Assembly: GCF_020860125.1 (NCBI RefSeq)
Contig: NZ_JAJBUX010000023.1
Location: 1-64,000, forward strand
Origin: Cloacibacillus sp.
GTDB lineage: Bacteria; Synergistota; Synergistia; Synergistales; Synergistaceae
Length of the DNA: 64,000 nucleotides
Reading direction: 5' to 3'
This document shows positions 37,258 through 46,202 of this stretch, piece by piece; the stretch's first letter is position 1, and every line of letters starts with the position of its first letter. The notes under the pieces were generated by a model, which was given only the letters and a program-made list of their open reading frames with translations, was not told the DNA's origin and did not search any database. The position numbers and the translations under genes are program-made.

Positions 37258-37290
37258 GCGGCAGCCGGTCTTGTTGAGACGAGCTGCCGC
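37258..37290 (+). promoter_or_regulatory. Leader hairpin before mtrB
   Basis: GCGGCAGC pairs with GCTGCCGC around an inner GTCT/AGAC stem and a five-base loop. Two GAG triplets (37276-37278, 37281-37283) lie in the loop side and 3' arm, and three more GAGs spaced by 2-3 bases (37303, 37308, 37314) overlap the mtrB ribosome-binding site. No U run follows, so a leader role seems likelier than termination. Confidence 0.45.
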
Positions 37291-37316
37291 TGGATAAGAA
37301 AAGAGGAGAGAGTGAG

Positions 37317-37550
37317 ATGGCTGAGAACGGACAGACGGTGGGAGAATATATCGCCGTGAAGGCGCTGGAAAACGGGGTCACCGTCACCGGCGTTACCCGC
37401 GGCGCGGAAAATAGATTTCTTCACACGGAGAAGCTTGAAGAGGGCGAGGTTTGGATCGCCCAGTTCACGGAACATATATCGGCGATGAAGATACGCGGTC
37501 ACGCAAAGGTGATAACGGCTCACGGAGAGATAGAGAGCGGAAAGAATTAA
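37317..37550 (+). CDS. mtrB: Trp RNA-binding attenuation protein (TRAP) homologue
   Basis: 77 residues, closely matching Bacillus TRAP along its whole length. K39, K58 and R60 (EKLEEGE; SAMKIRG) align with the KKR motif that grips GAG/UAG triplets in RNA, and T27, Q49, T51 and S55 align with tryptophan-pocket residues. TRAP forms an 11-subunit ring that binds leader RNA when tryptophan is plentiful. No trp genes are in this window, so the target is elsewhere or partly itself. It stands between dnaE and pyk with a GAGGAGAG site. Confidence 0.88.
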   Translation: MAENGQTVGEYIAVKALENGVTVTGVTRGAENRFLHTEKLEEGEVWIAQFTEHISAMKIRGHAKVITAHGEIESGKN

Positions 37551-37564
37551 GGAAGGTAAGACAA

Positions 37565-39322
37565 ATGGATAAAATGGAACGCAAGGTAAAAATAGTATGC
37601 ACGATCGGCCCCGCCTGTTGGGAATATGAAACCCTCATCAAGGTGGCGGAGGCCGGAATGAACGTTGCACGTCTCAACTTCAGCCACGGAGATTATGACT
37701 CGCACGAGCGGACGCTGAATAACGTCCGCGCCGTGGAGCAGGAACGGCAGATGCCGATCGCCGTGCTGCTCGATACAAAAGGCCCCGAGATACGCACGGG
37801 AGAAGTGCCCGGACATGGTAAGGTGACGCTGGAGGCCGACGACCTTTTTACCCTCTTCTTTGACAAGCGGGAGGGCGACGAGCACGGCGTATATGTCGAT
37901 TATCCGCCGCTCGCCAATGAGGTGAAGAGGGGACAGTCCATCTTCATCGACGACGGTGCGATAAATCTAGAGGTCGAAGAGGCGACGCCGGAGGGCGTCG
38001 TCTGCCGCGTGATCGTCGGCGGCGAACTTGGAGAACACAAGGGCATCAATGTTCCGGGAGCAAACCTCTCCGTTCCGACGCTTACGGAGAAAGATGTCGC
38101 GGACCTGCGCTGGGGCGCGGCCCACGAGGTGGACTATGTGGCGGTCTCCTTTGTCCGCAACAAGGAGGACATCATCGAAGTGCGCCGTATCCTCGAGGGG
38201 GCTGGCGCGAACGCGAAGATAATCGCGAAGATGGAGACGCGTCAGTCGGTGGAAAATATCGATGAGATACTTTCGGTCGTCGACGGCATGATGGTGGCGC
38301 GCGGAGACCTCGGCGTTGAGATGAATACGGAAGACGTGCCGATGGTCCAGAAGGAGATCATCGAGAAGTGCCGCGTGCAGGGCAAGCCCGTGATCGTCGC
38401 GACCCAGATGCTTGATTCGATGATACGCAACCCGCGCCCGACGCGCGCCGAGGCGAACGACGTGGCCAACGCGGTAATCGATGGAGCGGACGCCGTCATG
38501 CTCTCCGGTGAAACTGCGGGAGGAAAGTATCCCGTCGAAGCGGTTGAGACGATGCAGCGGATAATTATCCGCACCGAGAGAGACACCGAGCTCTGGCGCA
38601 GAAAGCCGCGCACGATCCCGCAGGTCTGCGAAACGGCCGACGCCGTGAGCCACGCGGCGCGCGACATCGCGAAAGAGGTCCGGGCGGCGGCGATAGTGTC
38701 GCTGACTTCGAGCGGCGGCACCGCGCGGATGGTGAGCAAGTACCGTCTGCCCTGCCCGATAATCGCAATGACGCCCTCGCTCTCCATTTGGCGGCAGCTC
38801 TCCCTTATTTGGGGCGTGACTCCCTGCATCTGCCCGATAACCCCTGAACTTGAAAAGTCGGTCGAGAACGCCATATCGCTAATAAAGAGGGAGGCGCTGG
38901 TCGAGAGCGGAGACAATATCGTCATCACCTCCGGCGTACCTCTCGGCGAGCCGGGAAGCACAAACATGCTGAACGTCCTGCGGATCGGTAACGTCATCGG
39001 CAAGGGGATGTCCCTCGTCCGTAAACGGCTGACGGCGCCGGTCTGCCGCGCTGAGACGCCCGAAGAGGCGGTCGCGAAGATCAGCGAGGACAAGATCCTG
39101 GTAATAAAGAAGAGCACGAAGGAGTATATCCCAGCGCTTGAAGTGGCGGGAGCGATAATCACGGAAGAAAACGGCCTGACCTCTCATGCCGGCGTCATAT
39201 CGCTGAACAGGGGCGTACCCTGTATCACTGGTGTCTCCGACATCATGGACCGGGTGGAGGACGGCATGATCATAACGGTGGACGGGATACCGGGATTGGT
39301 CTATATGGGAAGAGCCTACTGA
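37565..39322 (+). CDS. pyk: Pyruvate kinase with C-terminal PEP-utilizer-like domain
   Basis: Makes ATP and pyruvate from phosphoenolpyruvate and ADP. CTIGPACWEYETL opens the barrel, ARLNFSHGDY, DTKGPEIRTG, IAKMETRQSVENIDEI and MVARGDLGVEM carry the substrate and metal residues. The last 80 residues (ITEENGLTSHAGVISLNRGVPCI) form the swivelling histidine domain found in Bacillus-type enzymes; total 585 residues agrees. The ATG at 37565 follows AAGGAAGG; an upstream in-frame start lies inside mtrB and is not credible. The stop overlaps the nfo start. Confidence 0.96.
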   Translation: MDKMERKVKIVCTIGPACWEYETLIKVAEAGMNVARLNFSHGDYDSHERTLNNVRAVEQERQMPIAVLLDTKGPEIRTGEVPGHGKVTLEADDLFTLFFDKREGDEHGVYVDYPPLANEVKRGQSIFIDDGAINLEVEEATPEGVVCRVIVGGELGEHKGINVPGANLSVPTLTEKDVADLRWGAAHEVDYVAVSFVRNKEDIIEVRRILEGAGANAKIIAKMETRQSVENIDEILSVVDGMMVARGDLGVEMNTEDVPMVQKEIIEKCRVQGKPVIVATQMLDSMIRNPRPTRAEANDVANAVIDGADAVMLSGETAGGKYPVEAVETMQRIIIRTERDTELWRRKPRTIPQVCETADAVSHAARDIAKEVRAAAIVSLTSSGGTARMVSKYRLPCPIIAMTPSLSIWRQLSLIWGVTPCICPITPELEKSVENAISLIKREALVESGDNIVITSGVPLGEPGSTNMLNVLRIGNVIGKGMSLVRKRLTAPVCRAETPEEAVAKISEDKILVIKKSTKEYIPALEVAGAIITEENGLTSHAGVISLNRGVPCITGVSDIMDRVEDGMIITVDGIPGLVYMGRAY

Positions 39323-40167
39323 TGGCCCGTATCGGGACCCACGTCTCGGTAGCCGGCGGACTGGACAAAGCCTTTGCGCGCGCGGACGCCCTGGGCTGCG
39401 AGTCGATGCAGATATTCACGCGCAGCCAGCGCCAGTGGCAGAGCCGGCCGGTCTCTCTCCAGGAGGCGGAGGACTTCTACCGCGCCTGGCAGGGATCCTC
39501 CGTGGAGACCGTCGTCTCCCATGCCTCGTATCTGATAAATATCGCCTCCTTGGACGCGGAGATGCTCGCCAAAAGCAGGCGGGCCCTGCGCGAGGAGACG
39601 GAGCGTTGTCACCAGCTGGGAATAACGGATATCGTGCTCCACCCCGGATTTGCGAAAGAGGCGACCATGGAGGAGGCGATCGGCGGCATAGTCGATTCGC
39701 TGCTCTGGCTCTTTGAAGATACGCAGGGTTACAGGGTGCGCATACTGCTTGAGACGATGGCGGGCCAGGGCACGGTGATCGGCGCCGATTTCGCCCATTT
39801 CGCGCGGATCGGCGAGATGATGAACTGGCATCCCCGCCTCGCCTTCTGCGTGGACACCTGCCACGTATTCGCGGCTGGCTACGACCTTCGCTCCGCGGAG
39901 GCCTACGAGCGGTTTATCTCGCTCATCGACAAGCATATCGGGACGGATAACGTTCTCTGCTGGCATCTCAACGACAGCAAGGCCGCAAAGGGGACGCACC
40001 TTGACCGCCACGCCCATCTGGGCGAGGGCGAGATCGGTCTGCATCCATTCGCGCTGCTGATGAACGACGACCGTTTTGAGAATATCCCGACCATTCTTGA
40101 GACGCCAAAGGAGGGCGTCGGGGACGTTGGAAATCTCGCGTTCCTGCGAAAGGTCCGCGGCGAATGA
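39322..40167 (+). CDS. nfo: Endonuclease IV (AP endonuclease)
   Basis: Cuts DNA 5' to abasic sites in base-excision repair. 281 residues, with family blocks GTHVSVAGGLDKAF, FTRSQRQWQSR, VSHASYLINIAS, LHPGFAKEA, LLETMAGQGTVIG, CVDTCHVFAAGYD, WHLNDSKAAKGTHLDRHAHLGEGEIG and LETPKE; the histidines, glutamates and aspartates here bind three zinc ions. The ATG overlaps the pyk stop (TGATG), so translation is coupled. Nothing unusual. Confidence 0.97.
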   Translation: MARIGTHVSVAGGLDKAFARADALGCESMQIFTRSQRQWQSRPVSLQEAEDFYRAWQGSSVETVVSHASYLINIASLDAEMLAKSRRALREETERCHQLGITDIVLHPGFAKEATMEEAIGGIVDSLLWLFEDTQGYRVRILLETMAGQGTVIGADFAHFARIGEMMNWHPRLAFCVDTCHVFAAGYDLRSAEAYERFISLIDKHIGTDNVLCWHLNDSKAAKGTHLDRHAHLGEGEIGLHPFALLMNDDRFENIPTILETPKEGVGDVGNLAFLRKVRGE

Positions 40168-40267
40168 TTGTCGCTGCCGAATATGGTACCGTATGATTAA
40201 TAGGACGTCATTGTGAAATTTGCGCTATAATTTAATTTATAACAGATAAACGAAAAGGGGTGAGCCC

Positions 40268-41095
40268 TTGGCTTTTTTTGACCTGCGATGGCAGGATTTT
40301 CTTGACATCCTGATAGTCGCCTTTTTGATCTACAGAGTCCTTATGCTGCTCGTCGGCACGCGCGCGATGCAGCTTCTGCGCGGAGTGCTTATCATCGGCT
40401 TTATCGGCGCGGTGGCGAATATCCTTGAGCTGCGCAGCCTCTCCTGGATCATCGGGAAGATGCTTGGCGCCTTTATAATAGTCGTGCCGGTACTATTTCA
40501 GCCGGAGCTGCGCCACATGCTGGAGGAACTCGGCAAAGGCCATCTCTGGAAGGTGGGCAGAAATGAAGAGGACATCGACCTGCGGGCCGAACAGCTCTCA
40601 AAGGCGCTGACCTACTGCAAATCGCAGCGCATCGGCGCGCTCTGCGTGCTCCAGCGCGATACGAGCCTTAAGGAGGTTTGGCGTACCGCCGTTATGCTCA
40701 AGGCCGATATCACGGAGGAGCTGCTTATATCTATCTTCTGGCCCGGCACGCCACTCCACGACGGCGCGGTGGTGATGGACCAGCAGAGTATCGTCGCCGC
40801 CGGCTGCTATCTGCCGCTGACGGAGAAGACGGATATTTCCCGGTGGTACGGCACGCGTCACCGCGCGGCGCTGGGCGTCACCGAAATGTCCGACGCGATC
40901 GCCCTTGTAGTCTCGGAGGAGCGCGGAGAGATAACGGCCGCCGTCGCGGGCCACTTCTCCAAGCCGCTCAGCGAGGCGCAGCTGAAAAAGATCTGCAACC
41001 ACTATTTCAGCTTTGAAAGCAAAGAGAGCAATTTTATGGACCGTCTGCGGGAAGAGATACAGCAGCAGTGGGCGGGAGGCGATAAAAATGTCTGA
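40268..41095 (+). CDS. cdaA: Diadenylate cyclase (c-di-AMP synthase)
   Basis: Makes cyclic di-AMP from two ATP. Three N-terminal membrane segments (residues 10-75) are followed by a DAC domain with DGA at 165-167 and RHR at 197-199, the two nucleotide-binding motifs. 275 residues is typical. It starts with TTG at 40268 after AAAAGGGG. It overlaps cdaR by 8 bases and heads the cdaA-cdaR-glmM order known from many Firmicutes, tying the messenger to cell-wall precursor supply. A TATAAT at 40226-40231 may be its -10 box; a matching -35 is unclear. Confidence 0.96.
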   Translation: MAFFDLRWQDFLDILIVAFLIYRVLMLLVGTRAMQLLRGVLIIGFIGAVANILELRSLSWIIGKMLGAFIIVVPVLFQPELRHMLEELGKGHLWKVGRNEEDIDLRAEQLSKALTYCKSQRIGALCVLQRDTSLKEVWRTAVMLKADITEELLISIFWPGTPLHDGAVVMDQQSIVAAGCYLPLTEKTDISRWYGTRHRAALGVTEMSDAIALVVSEERGEITAAVAGHFSKPLSEAQLKKICNHYFSFESKESNFMDRLREEIQQQWAGGDKNV

Positions 41096-42422
41096 CAGAA
41101 GAAGAATGATCGAAGCGTATATAATCAGGAAACTGCGGGCCGTAAACGATAGGCTTGTAAGCCTGAGCGATAAATTCGACTACAAGGGAGAGTCCGTCTT
41201 TCAGTCGAAGATATTCCTTGTCGGCGTGTCGATCTTTATCTCCGTCCTGCTGTGGGCCTTCGTCGCTCTTGACGGAAACTCGGACGCGGCGCGCACCGTA
41301 AGCGCAAATATCAAATATATAAACCTTCCGCGGGGCTTTTCTATCTACGCACCGACGAGGAAGGTTGAGCTGCGTATCGTTGGCAAGATAAATATGCTCT
41401 CCAGCGTGCAGGCCTCGGATATTGTCGCCGAGGTGGACCTCGCGAATCTGCAGGCGGGAAAATATAATCTGCCGATCCGGCTTGAGGCGCCGTCGTTCGC
41501 GCGTATCCGCAGCTGGCAGCCTTCGGTAGCGGAAGTGGAGATATACCGTCATGTCGAACGTACTCTCGCCATTACCCCCAAGACGGAGGGAACCGCTCCC
41601 GAGGGGATGGTCGTAAGTTCGGTGAAGCTCGATCCTGACAATGCGGTGATCAGCGGTCCAGAAAACGAGGTGCTTGCCGTGCAGGGGCTGGAGGCGGCTG
41701 TGCCGCTGGACAAGCTGGATGCCGATGGCAAGATGAGGGCTCAGATCGTTTTCAAGACAGCGGGAGATATGCAGTCTGTTCCCCTATCTCAGAACCGCAG
41801 GCTCACAGTCTCCCCGACTGAGACTAACGCCGTCGTTGCCTTCGAGAACGAGATAGTGGGTGAGAGAATCCCCGTCAAGGTCTCTGTCGTCGGACAGCCC
41901 CAGGAGGGGCTGCAGGTGGAGTCGATAAAGGTGATCCCGGACAGTGTCTCCATCCGCGGCAGAAGCACCGCGGTCAAAAAGATGCAGTCGTTGGTGCTGC
42001 CGCCGGTAGATATATCGGGGCTGGATCAGAACATCCAGCTCATGATACCGATGCAGCCGGCGGAGATCGACCCCGATGTTGAAATAACCGGTACTGACCG
42101 CGCGCGGGTCGAGATCCGCCTCTCAAAGAAGATGGGCGTTAAGACCTTTACGAACGTTCCTCTCATCGTTGAGGGAGCCGAGCCCGGCAAAGAATGGAAG
42201 GTCTCCCCGCACAGCGTCAGCGTAACGATCGAGGGGCCGCAGATCGCGATAGATACGCTTGGCGGTTCTTCCGTCGCTCCCTGCGAGCTCTACATAGACG
42301 TCTCAAATATAGTCTCGAAGCAGATGGAGCTGCCGGTGCTCGTAAAGAACCTTAAGAAGGATTTTCAGGTGGTGCAGATAGAGCCGGAACAGATACTGGT
42401 GACGGCCGTAGACGAACAATAG
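41088..42422 (+). CDS. cdaR: YbbR-domain regulator of CdaA
   Basis: 444 residues with one N-terminal membrane anchor (IFLVGVSIFISVLLWAFVAL) and an outside part made of about four YbbR repeats, each with an intrinsic VxVxGP-type turn (VKLDPDNAVISGPENEV; VKVIPDSVSIRGRSTAV; HSVSVTIEGPQIAI). CdaR binds and adjusts CdaA in Listeria and Bacillus. The ATG at 41088 lies inside the end of cdaA, with GGGAGG before it; this overlap supports a fixed ratio of the two proteins. Confidence 0.92.
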   Translation: MSDRRRMIEAYIIRKLRAVNDRLVSLSDKFDYKGESVFQSKIFLVGVSIFISVLLWAFVALDGNSDAARTVSANIKYINLPRGFSIYAPTRKVELRIVGKINMLSSVQASDIVAEVDLANLQAGKYNLPIRLEAPSFARIRSWQPSVAEVEIYRHVERTLAITPKTEGTAPEGMVVSSVKLDPDNAVISGPENEVLAVQGLEAAVPLDKLDADGKMRAQIVFKTAGDMQSVPLSQNRRLTVSPTETNAVVAFENEIVGERIPVKVSVVGQPQEGLQVESIKVIPDSVSIRGRSTAVKKMQSLVLPPVDISGLDQNIQLMIPMQPAEIDPDVEITGTDRARVEIRLSKKMGVKTFTNVPLIVEGAEPGKEWKVSPHSVSVTIEGPQIAIDTLGGSSVAPCELYIDVSNIVSKQMELPVLVKNLKKDFQVVQIEPEQILVTAVDEQ

Positions 42423-42748
42423 TGATCCGCCGGCTGCCGTAGCGGCATACGCGCCGTGGCATGTGCCGTACGCGGTTTTCGATATGCCGGTACGCGGTGG
42501 GGATACGCTCCCTAATCATGAGACAGGCGCAGATAGGTTGCATGTTGATGGATAGACCTGATATATCCCAGCGGAAGCCTTAGATTTTTCGCCCGCTTTC
42601 TAGTGTAAAGCCGGAGATTTTGGTTCTTAATTTGCTGCCAGCATAATGGACTGCTGGTTTTCCCAAATCTTCGCGGATCGAAGGATTATAAGTTTTTTAT
42701 TTCACATATAAGTTTCATATAACTTTTAGAGGGGAGTTTTTACACAAG
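42423..42748 (+). promoter_or_regulatory. 326-bp gap between cdaR and glmM
   Basis: The left half is GC-rich with many small palindromes (TGCCG-tag-CGGCA at 42435-42447, GGCATGTGCC, and a doubled GCCGTACGCGGT/GCCGGTACGCGGT). The right half is AT-rich with TATAAGTTT at 42687-42695 and 42707-42715 and the near copy TATAACTTT at 42718-42726. It may hold a structured leader and a separate glmM promoter, but I recognise no known riboswitch or RNA gene. Confidence 0.35.
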
Positions 42749-44116
42749 ATGCCAGAGGGGGAAAAAAGACAATTTTTCGGAACAGACGGCGTCCGAGATA
42801 TTGCGAACAGCGGCATGATGCGGCCTGAGCCGGCGATGAGGCTGGGAGCCGCCTACGCGCTCTTTTTGAAGGGGCAGGGTGTGGAACATCCCGTCATCGC
42901 GGTGGGCCGCGATACGCGCCGTTCCGGCGAGATGCTGCAGTCGGCCCTCATGTCGGGGATCGCCTCGGCGGGCGGCAGCGCCGCCGATTTAGGCGTTATA
43001 CCGACACCGGGAGTCAGCAGCGTAGCCGCCCGCAATAAATTTGACGGCGGCGCGGTTATCAGCGCTTCGCACAATCCCGCCGAATACAACGGTATAAAAT
43101 TCCTCGACAAAGATGGTTTCAAACTCACCGACGATGACGAGGCCGATATCGAAGAGCTCTTCCTCAATGAAAAACACCTTCGCTTTGCCGCGCCCGCGGA
43201 GATCGGCGGCGTCAGCAACGGTTCCGAGTACCGTGAGCAATACGCGGGGCTTCTGAAAGAGGTCATCAAGGAGATAGAAGATACCTCTTATCCGATCGTG
43301 ATCGACGCGGCGAACGGGGCGGCCTCGGCTTTCGTCGAGCCGCTCTTCTCCGGCTGGCGCGGCGGCGTGACCTTCATCGGCAACAACCCGGACGGCGTCA
43401 ACATCAACAGGGAGGTCGGCGTAACCCATATCGGTACGCTCGCCTCCGAGGTTACAAAGCGCGGAGCCTCGCTCGGCATCGCCTATGACGGAGACACAGA
43501 CCGTGTGCTGCTCTGTGACAGCCGCGGGCGTACCCTTGACGGAGATATCATGCTCTGGGTCATCGGCCGCTGGCTGGCGAAGCGCGGCATGCTCGGTACG
43601 GGGGTGACGGCGACGGTGATGTCCAACATGGTGCTTGAAGACCTCCTTGCGGAGGAGGGAATCAAGGTATTCCGCTGTCCCGTCGGTGACCGCTACGTCT
43701 TGGATACGATGAGGCGTGAGGGCGGACGCATCGGCGGCGAGCAGTCAGGCCACATTATCGCTCTGGAATATGCCAACACGGGAGACGGGCTATGCTCCGG
43801 TATCCTCTTCCTCAAGGCCGTTACGGAGCTTGGAGAGGATATCTCCACACTGGCCGACCGTTTCGAGCGCTACCCGCAGGTGCTCCGCAATATGAAGGTC
43901 GATGATAAAGATAGGATAATGAACAGCTCCGAGGTGGCCGCCGCCGCCGCCGAGGCGGAAAGGCTTCTCGCCGGCAGGGGGCGGATGCTGCTGCGTCCCT
44001 CCGGCACAGAACCATTGATAAGAATATTTGCCGAGTCGCGCGATGCCGGGCTGATGAACAGCGCCGCCGACATCATGGAGACGGCGATAAAAAAGGCGGT
44101 CGCCAGCCATGGCTAA
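42749..44116 (+). CDS. glmM: Phosphoglucosamine mutase
   Basis: Converts glucosamine-6-phosphate to glucosamine-1-phosphate for UDP-GlcNAc synthesis. FGTDGVRDIAN at the N-terminus, the phosphoserine loop SASHNP (Ser107), the metal loop DGDTDRVL, the sugar loop GGEQSGHI and the phosphate-binding RPSGTEPLIRI are all there. 455 residues is normal. It follows cdaA-cdaR; GlmM is known to bind and restrain CdaA in Gram-positives. Its end overlaps galU by 8 bases. Confidence 0.97.
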   Translation: MPEGEKRQFFGTDGVRDIANSGMMRPEPAMRLGAAYALFLKGQGVEHPVIAVGRDTRRSGEMLQSALMSGIASAGGSAADLGVIPTPGVSSVAARNKFDGGAVISASHNPAEYNGIKFLDKDGFKLTDDDEADIEELFLNEKHLRFAAPAEIGGVSNGSEYREQYAGLLKEVIKEIEDTSYPIVIDAANGAASAFVEPLFSGWRGGVTFIGNNPDGVNINREVGVTHIGTLASEVTKRGASLGIAYDGDTDRVLLCDSRGRTLDGDIMLWVIGRWLAKRGMLGTGVTATVMSNMVLEDLLAEEGIKVFRCPVGDRYVLDTMRREGGRIGGEQSGHIIALEYANTGDGLCSGILFLKAVTELGEDISTLADRFERYPQVLRNMKVDDKDRIMNSSEVAAAAAEAERLLAGRGRMLLRPSGTEPLIRIFAESRDAGLMNSAADIMETAIKKAVASHG

Positions 44117-44996
44117 GACGGTGGAATATACTCCGGTCCGCAGGGCGGTATTCCCCGTAGCCGGTCTGGGGACGCGCTTCCTTCCCGCGACGAAGGATGT
44201 TCCGAAGGAGATGATGCCGCTCGTCGACCGGCCCCTCATTCACCACGGTGTTGACGAGGCCGTCGCCTCCGGTTGTACGGAGATCATATTTGTTACGGGA
44301 CAGGGCAAGGAGAGCATCCGGCGCTACTTCGATCCCTCCCACGAGTTGGTCTCTATGCTGCGCGAGCGCGGAAAAGACGAGCTTGCGGAGGTCGTGGAAA
44401 ATATCCACGGCCTTGCCGAATTCCACTACGCCTTCCAGGAAAAACCGCTTGGCCTCGGTCATGCGGTGCTCTGTGCGGAGGAATTCTGCAAAGACGAATA
44501 TTTTGGTCTTTTGCTGCCGGACGACGTGATGATCGCACATCCGACGGTGCTCTCACAGCTTGAGGCGGTGAGGAAAAAATATAACGCCTCCGTCCTCTGT
44601 GTCGAAAAGGTCGCGGAGAACGAAGTCTCCCGTTACGGCATCGTCGATGCCGAGGAGGTGGAGCCTGGTATTTACCGCGTGAAAGGGCTTGTTGAGAAAC
44701 CGAAACGCGAAGAGGCCCCCTCTAACCTCGCGATCATGGGGCGCTACCTGCTGTCGCCCGCCATCTTCTCACATTTGAAAAATCTCAAGCGCGGCGCGGG
44801 CGGGGAATACCAGCTCACCGACGCCATCTCATCGCTGCTCGGCGAAGAGCCGGTCTACGCGGCGCTCTACGAGGGGAAACGCCTCGACTGCGGCGTTAAA
44901 GAGGGCTGGATAAAGGCGACGGTGGTCAAGGCGCTCGACGATCCCGAGCTTAGGGAGATAGTGCTTGCGGCGGTGCGCGAGAGCGGTCTCATATAG
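44109..44996 (+). CDS. galU: UTP-glucose-1-phosphate uridylyltransferase
   Basis: Makes UDP-glucose from glucose-1-phosphate and UTP. The nucleotide-binding start VFPVAGLGTRFLPATK, the EMMPLVDRPLIHH segment, FVTGQGKESI, LLPDDV and VEKPKREEAPSNLAIMGRY are family hallmarks. 295 residues is normal. Coupled to glmM by an 8-base overlap and closed by a strong terminator. It supplies envelope polysaccharide precursors. Confidence 0.96.
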   Translation: MAKTVEYTPVRRAVFPVAGLGTRFLPATKDVPKEMMPLVDRPLIHHGVDEAVASGCTEIIFVTGQGKESIRRYFDPSHELVSMLRERGKDELAEVVENIHGLAEFHYAFQEKPLGLGHAVLCAEEFCKDEYFGLLLPDDVMIAHPTVLSQLEAVRKKYNASVLCVEKVAENEVSRYGIVDAEEVEPGIYRVKGLVEKPKREEAPSNLAIMGRYLLSPAIFSHLKNLKRGAGGEYQLTDAISSLLGEEPVYAALYEGKRLDCGVKEGWIKATVVKALDDPELREIVLAAVRESGLI

Positions 44997-45008
44997 CGGC
45001 TGTCATAA

Positions 45009-45054
45009 CGCCAATAAAAAATGAGCGGGAAGCCCCGCTCATTTTTTATTGGCG
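45009..45054. terminator. Bidirectional terminator between galU and the convergent operon
   Basis: Perfect 21-bp stem starting CGCCAATAAAAAATGAGCGG with a four-base loop; A and T runs on the two arms give a U tract in both directions. It sits exactly between two converging stop codons. Confidence 0.92.
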
Positions 45055-45057
45055 TAT

Positions 45058-46146
45058 CTATCGTTGCTTCTGTATCTCTTCCGTGAATGGATAATAGATG
45101 CGCAGCTCGGTGATACCCTTGAGGCCGTTGTCGCTGCGTCCGTCGACCTCTTTCAGCCGCTGCCACTTTCCGTTGTCATAGCGCGCGAGCACTAGTGATT
45201 TTCTTCCGTATGTGGACCAGGGGTTCCAAAGTTTTTCGCCCGTAGCGGGTCCGGAGACAAGTCCCTTTTTAAAGAGCGGCGGCGTGCCGCCCATCATCGA
45301 CTTCCCGTCGGCGGGGCCGATAACGAGCCACTGCGTCATGTTCCAGACATTCTGCATCTCCTTTGACTTAAGCGCGTGGTCCCAGGGGATGATCTGGAAA
45401 CCGCCCGTTTTGCCGCGCGGCGTCGTCGAGACGTCGATCACGCCGCTGTGGTTGGCGCGGATCGCCCCCGTGCGCTGGAAGAGCGTTCCCTCAAAGCGTC
45501 CCGTGCCGCCCAGCGGTCTGATGACGCGCCCGAGCAGCTCGTAGCCGCCGCGGTTCCAGGCGATGACGCGTCCGCCCGGACGGTTTTCGATATTAACCAT
45601 ATAGGGTAAAGAGTCGTCCTCGTTCGCGATGATGATCAGCGTATCCTTGGCCTTCGGCAGACTGCCGGCGGAGAGCGGAGCCTCGCTGCCGTCGGGCTTG
45701 CGCACAAAGACGGCGGAGCCTACTGGCGGAGCCCAGGCGCCGAAGAGGCTTTCTCCGGCCTTTGAAGATATCACGACGGAGGCCCCGGGACCGGCGGCGG
45801 GGGCGATCGTCTCCTGCGGGATGACGCTCATCGTGCGCCCTTTATCCTTTTCTACGGAGACGAGCATGTGTATCGCGTTTACGGCTGAGGCGCAGACGGT
45901 CCCCGGAGTGCTCCAGGCGCTGGCCGTATAGCTGGGCCAGCGGGTCTTTGTCGGCAGAGCCTTTACCGTTCCGACTTCCCGTACCGTGCCGTCAGCGGTT
46001 GTCACCGACACGGGCGCGCCCTTTTCCATAGGGATATTGATCTCGAATAATTTCTTTTCCGCGGCGCCGGAGTAGCGCGGCAGAGCCAGCATGGCGGCAC
46101 ACAGCAACAGCATCAGGTAAATAACACTCTTATTGAATCTCATCAT
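45058..46146 (-). CDS. Secreted protein of unknown function
   Basis: About 362 residues with a signal peptide (IYLMLLLCAAMLALPRYSGA, cleavage near AAE). The mature part has many Gly/Pro/Trp-rich turns (NIENRPGGRVIAWNRGGYEL; ANHSGVIDVSTTPRG; WNPWSTYGRKSLVLARYDNG), suggesting a beta-rich periplasmic or surface protein, and no catalytic motif that I know. It is the last gene of the perR-CPBP unit, though 57 bp behind the CPBP gene. The start may be GTG 46152 or ATG 46146 or 46143; all leave the signal peptide intact. Confidence 0.75.
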   Translation of the reverse strand: MMRFNKSVIYLMLLLCAAMLALPRYSGAAEKKLFEINIPMEKGAPVSVTTADGTVREVGTVKALPTKTRWPSYTASAWSTPGTVCASAVNAIHMLVSVEKDKGRTMSVIPQETIAPAAGPGASVVISSKAGESLFGAWAPPVGSAVFVRKPDGSEAPLSAGSLPKAKDTLIIIANEDDSLPYMVNIENRPGGRVIAWNRGGYELLGRVIRPLGGTGRFEGTLFQRTGAIRANHSGVIDVSTTPRGKTGGFQIIPWDHALKSKEMQNVWNMTQWLVIGPADGKSMMGGTPPLFKKGLVSGPATGEKLWNPWSTYGRKSLVLARYDNGKWQRLKEVDGRSDNGLKGITELRIYYPFTEEIQKQR

Positions 46147-46202
46147 TCTCACCTCATACTTTATATATCATTAAAGGGTGTCGATATCAAGTTAAAAGGC
46201 GC

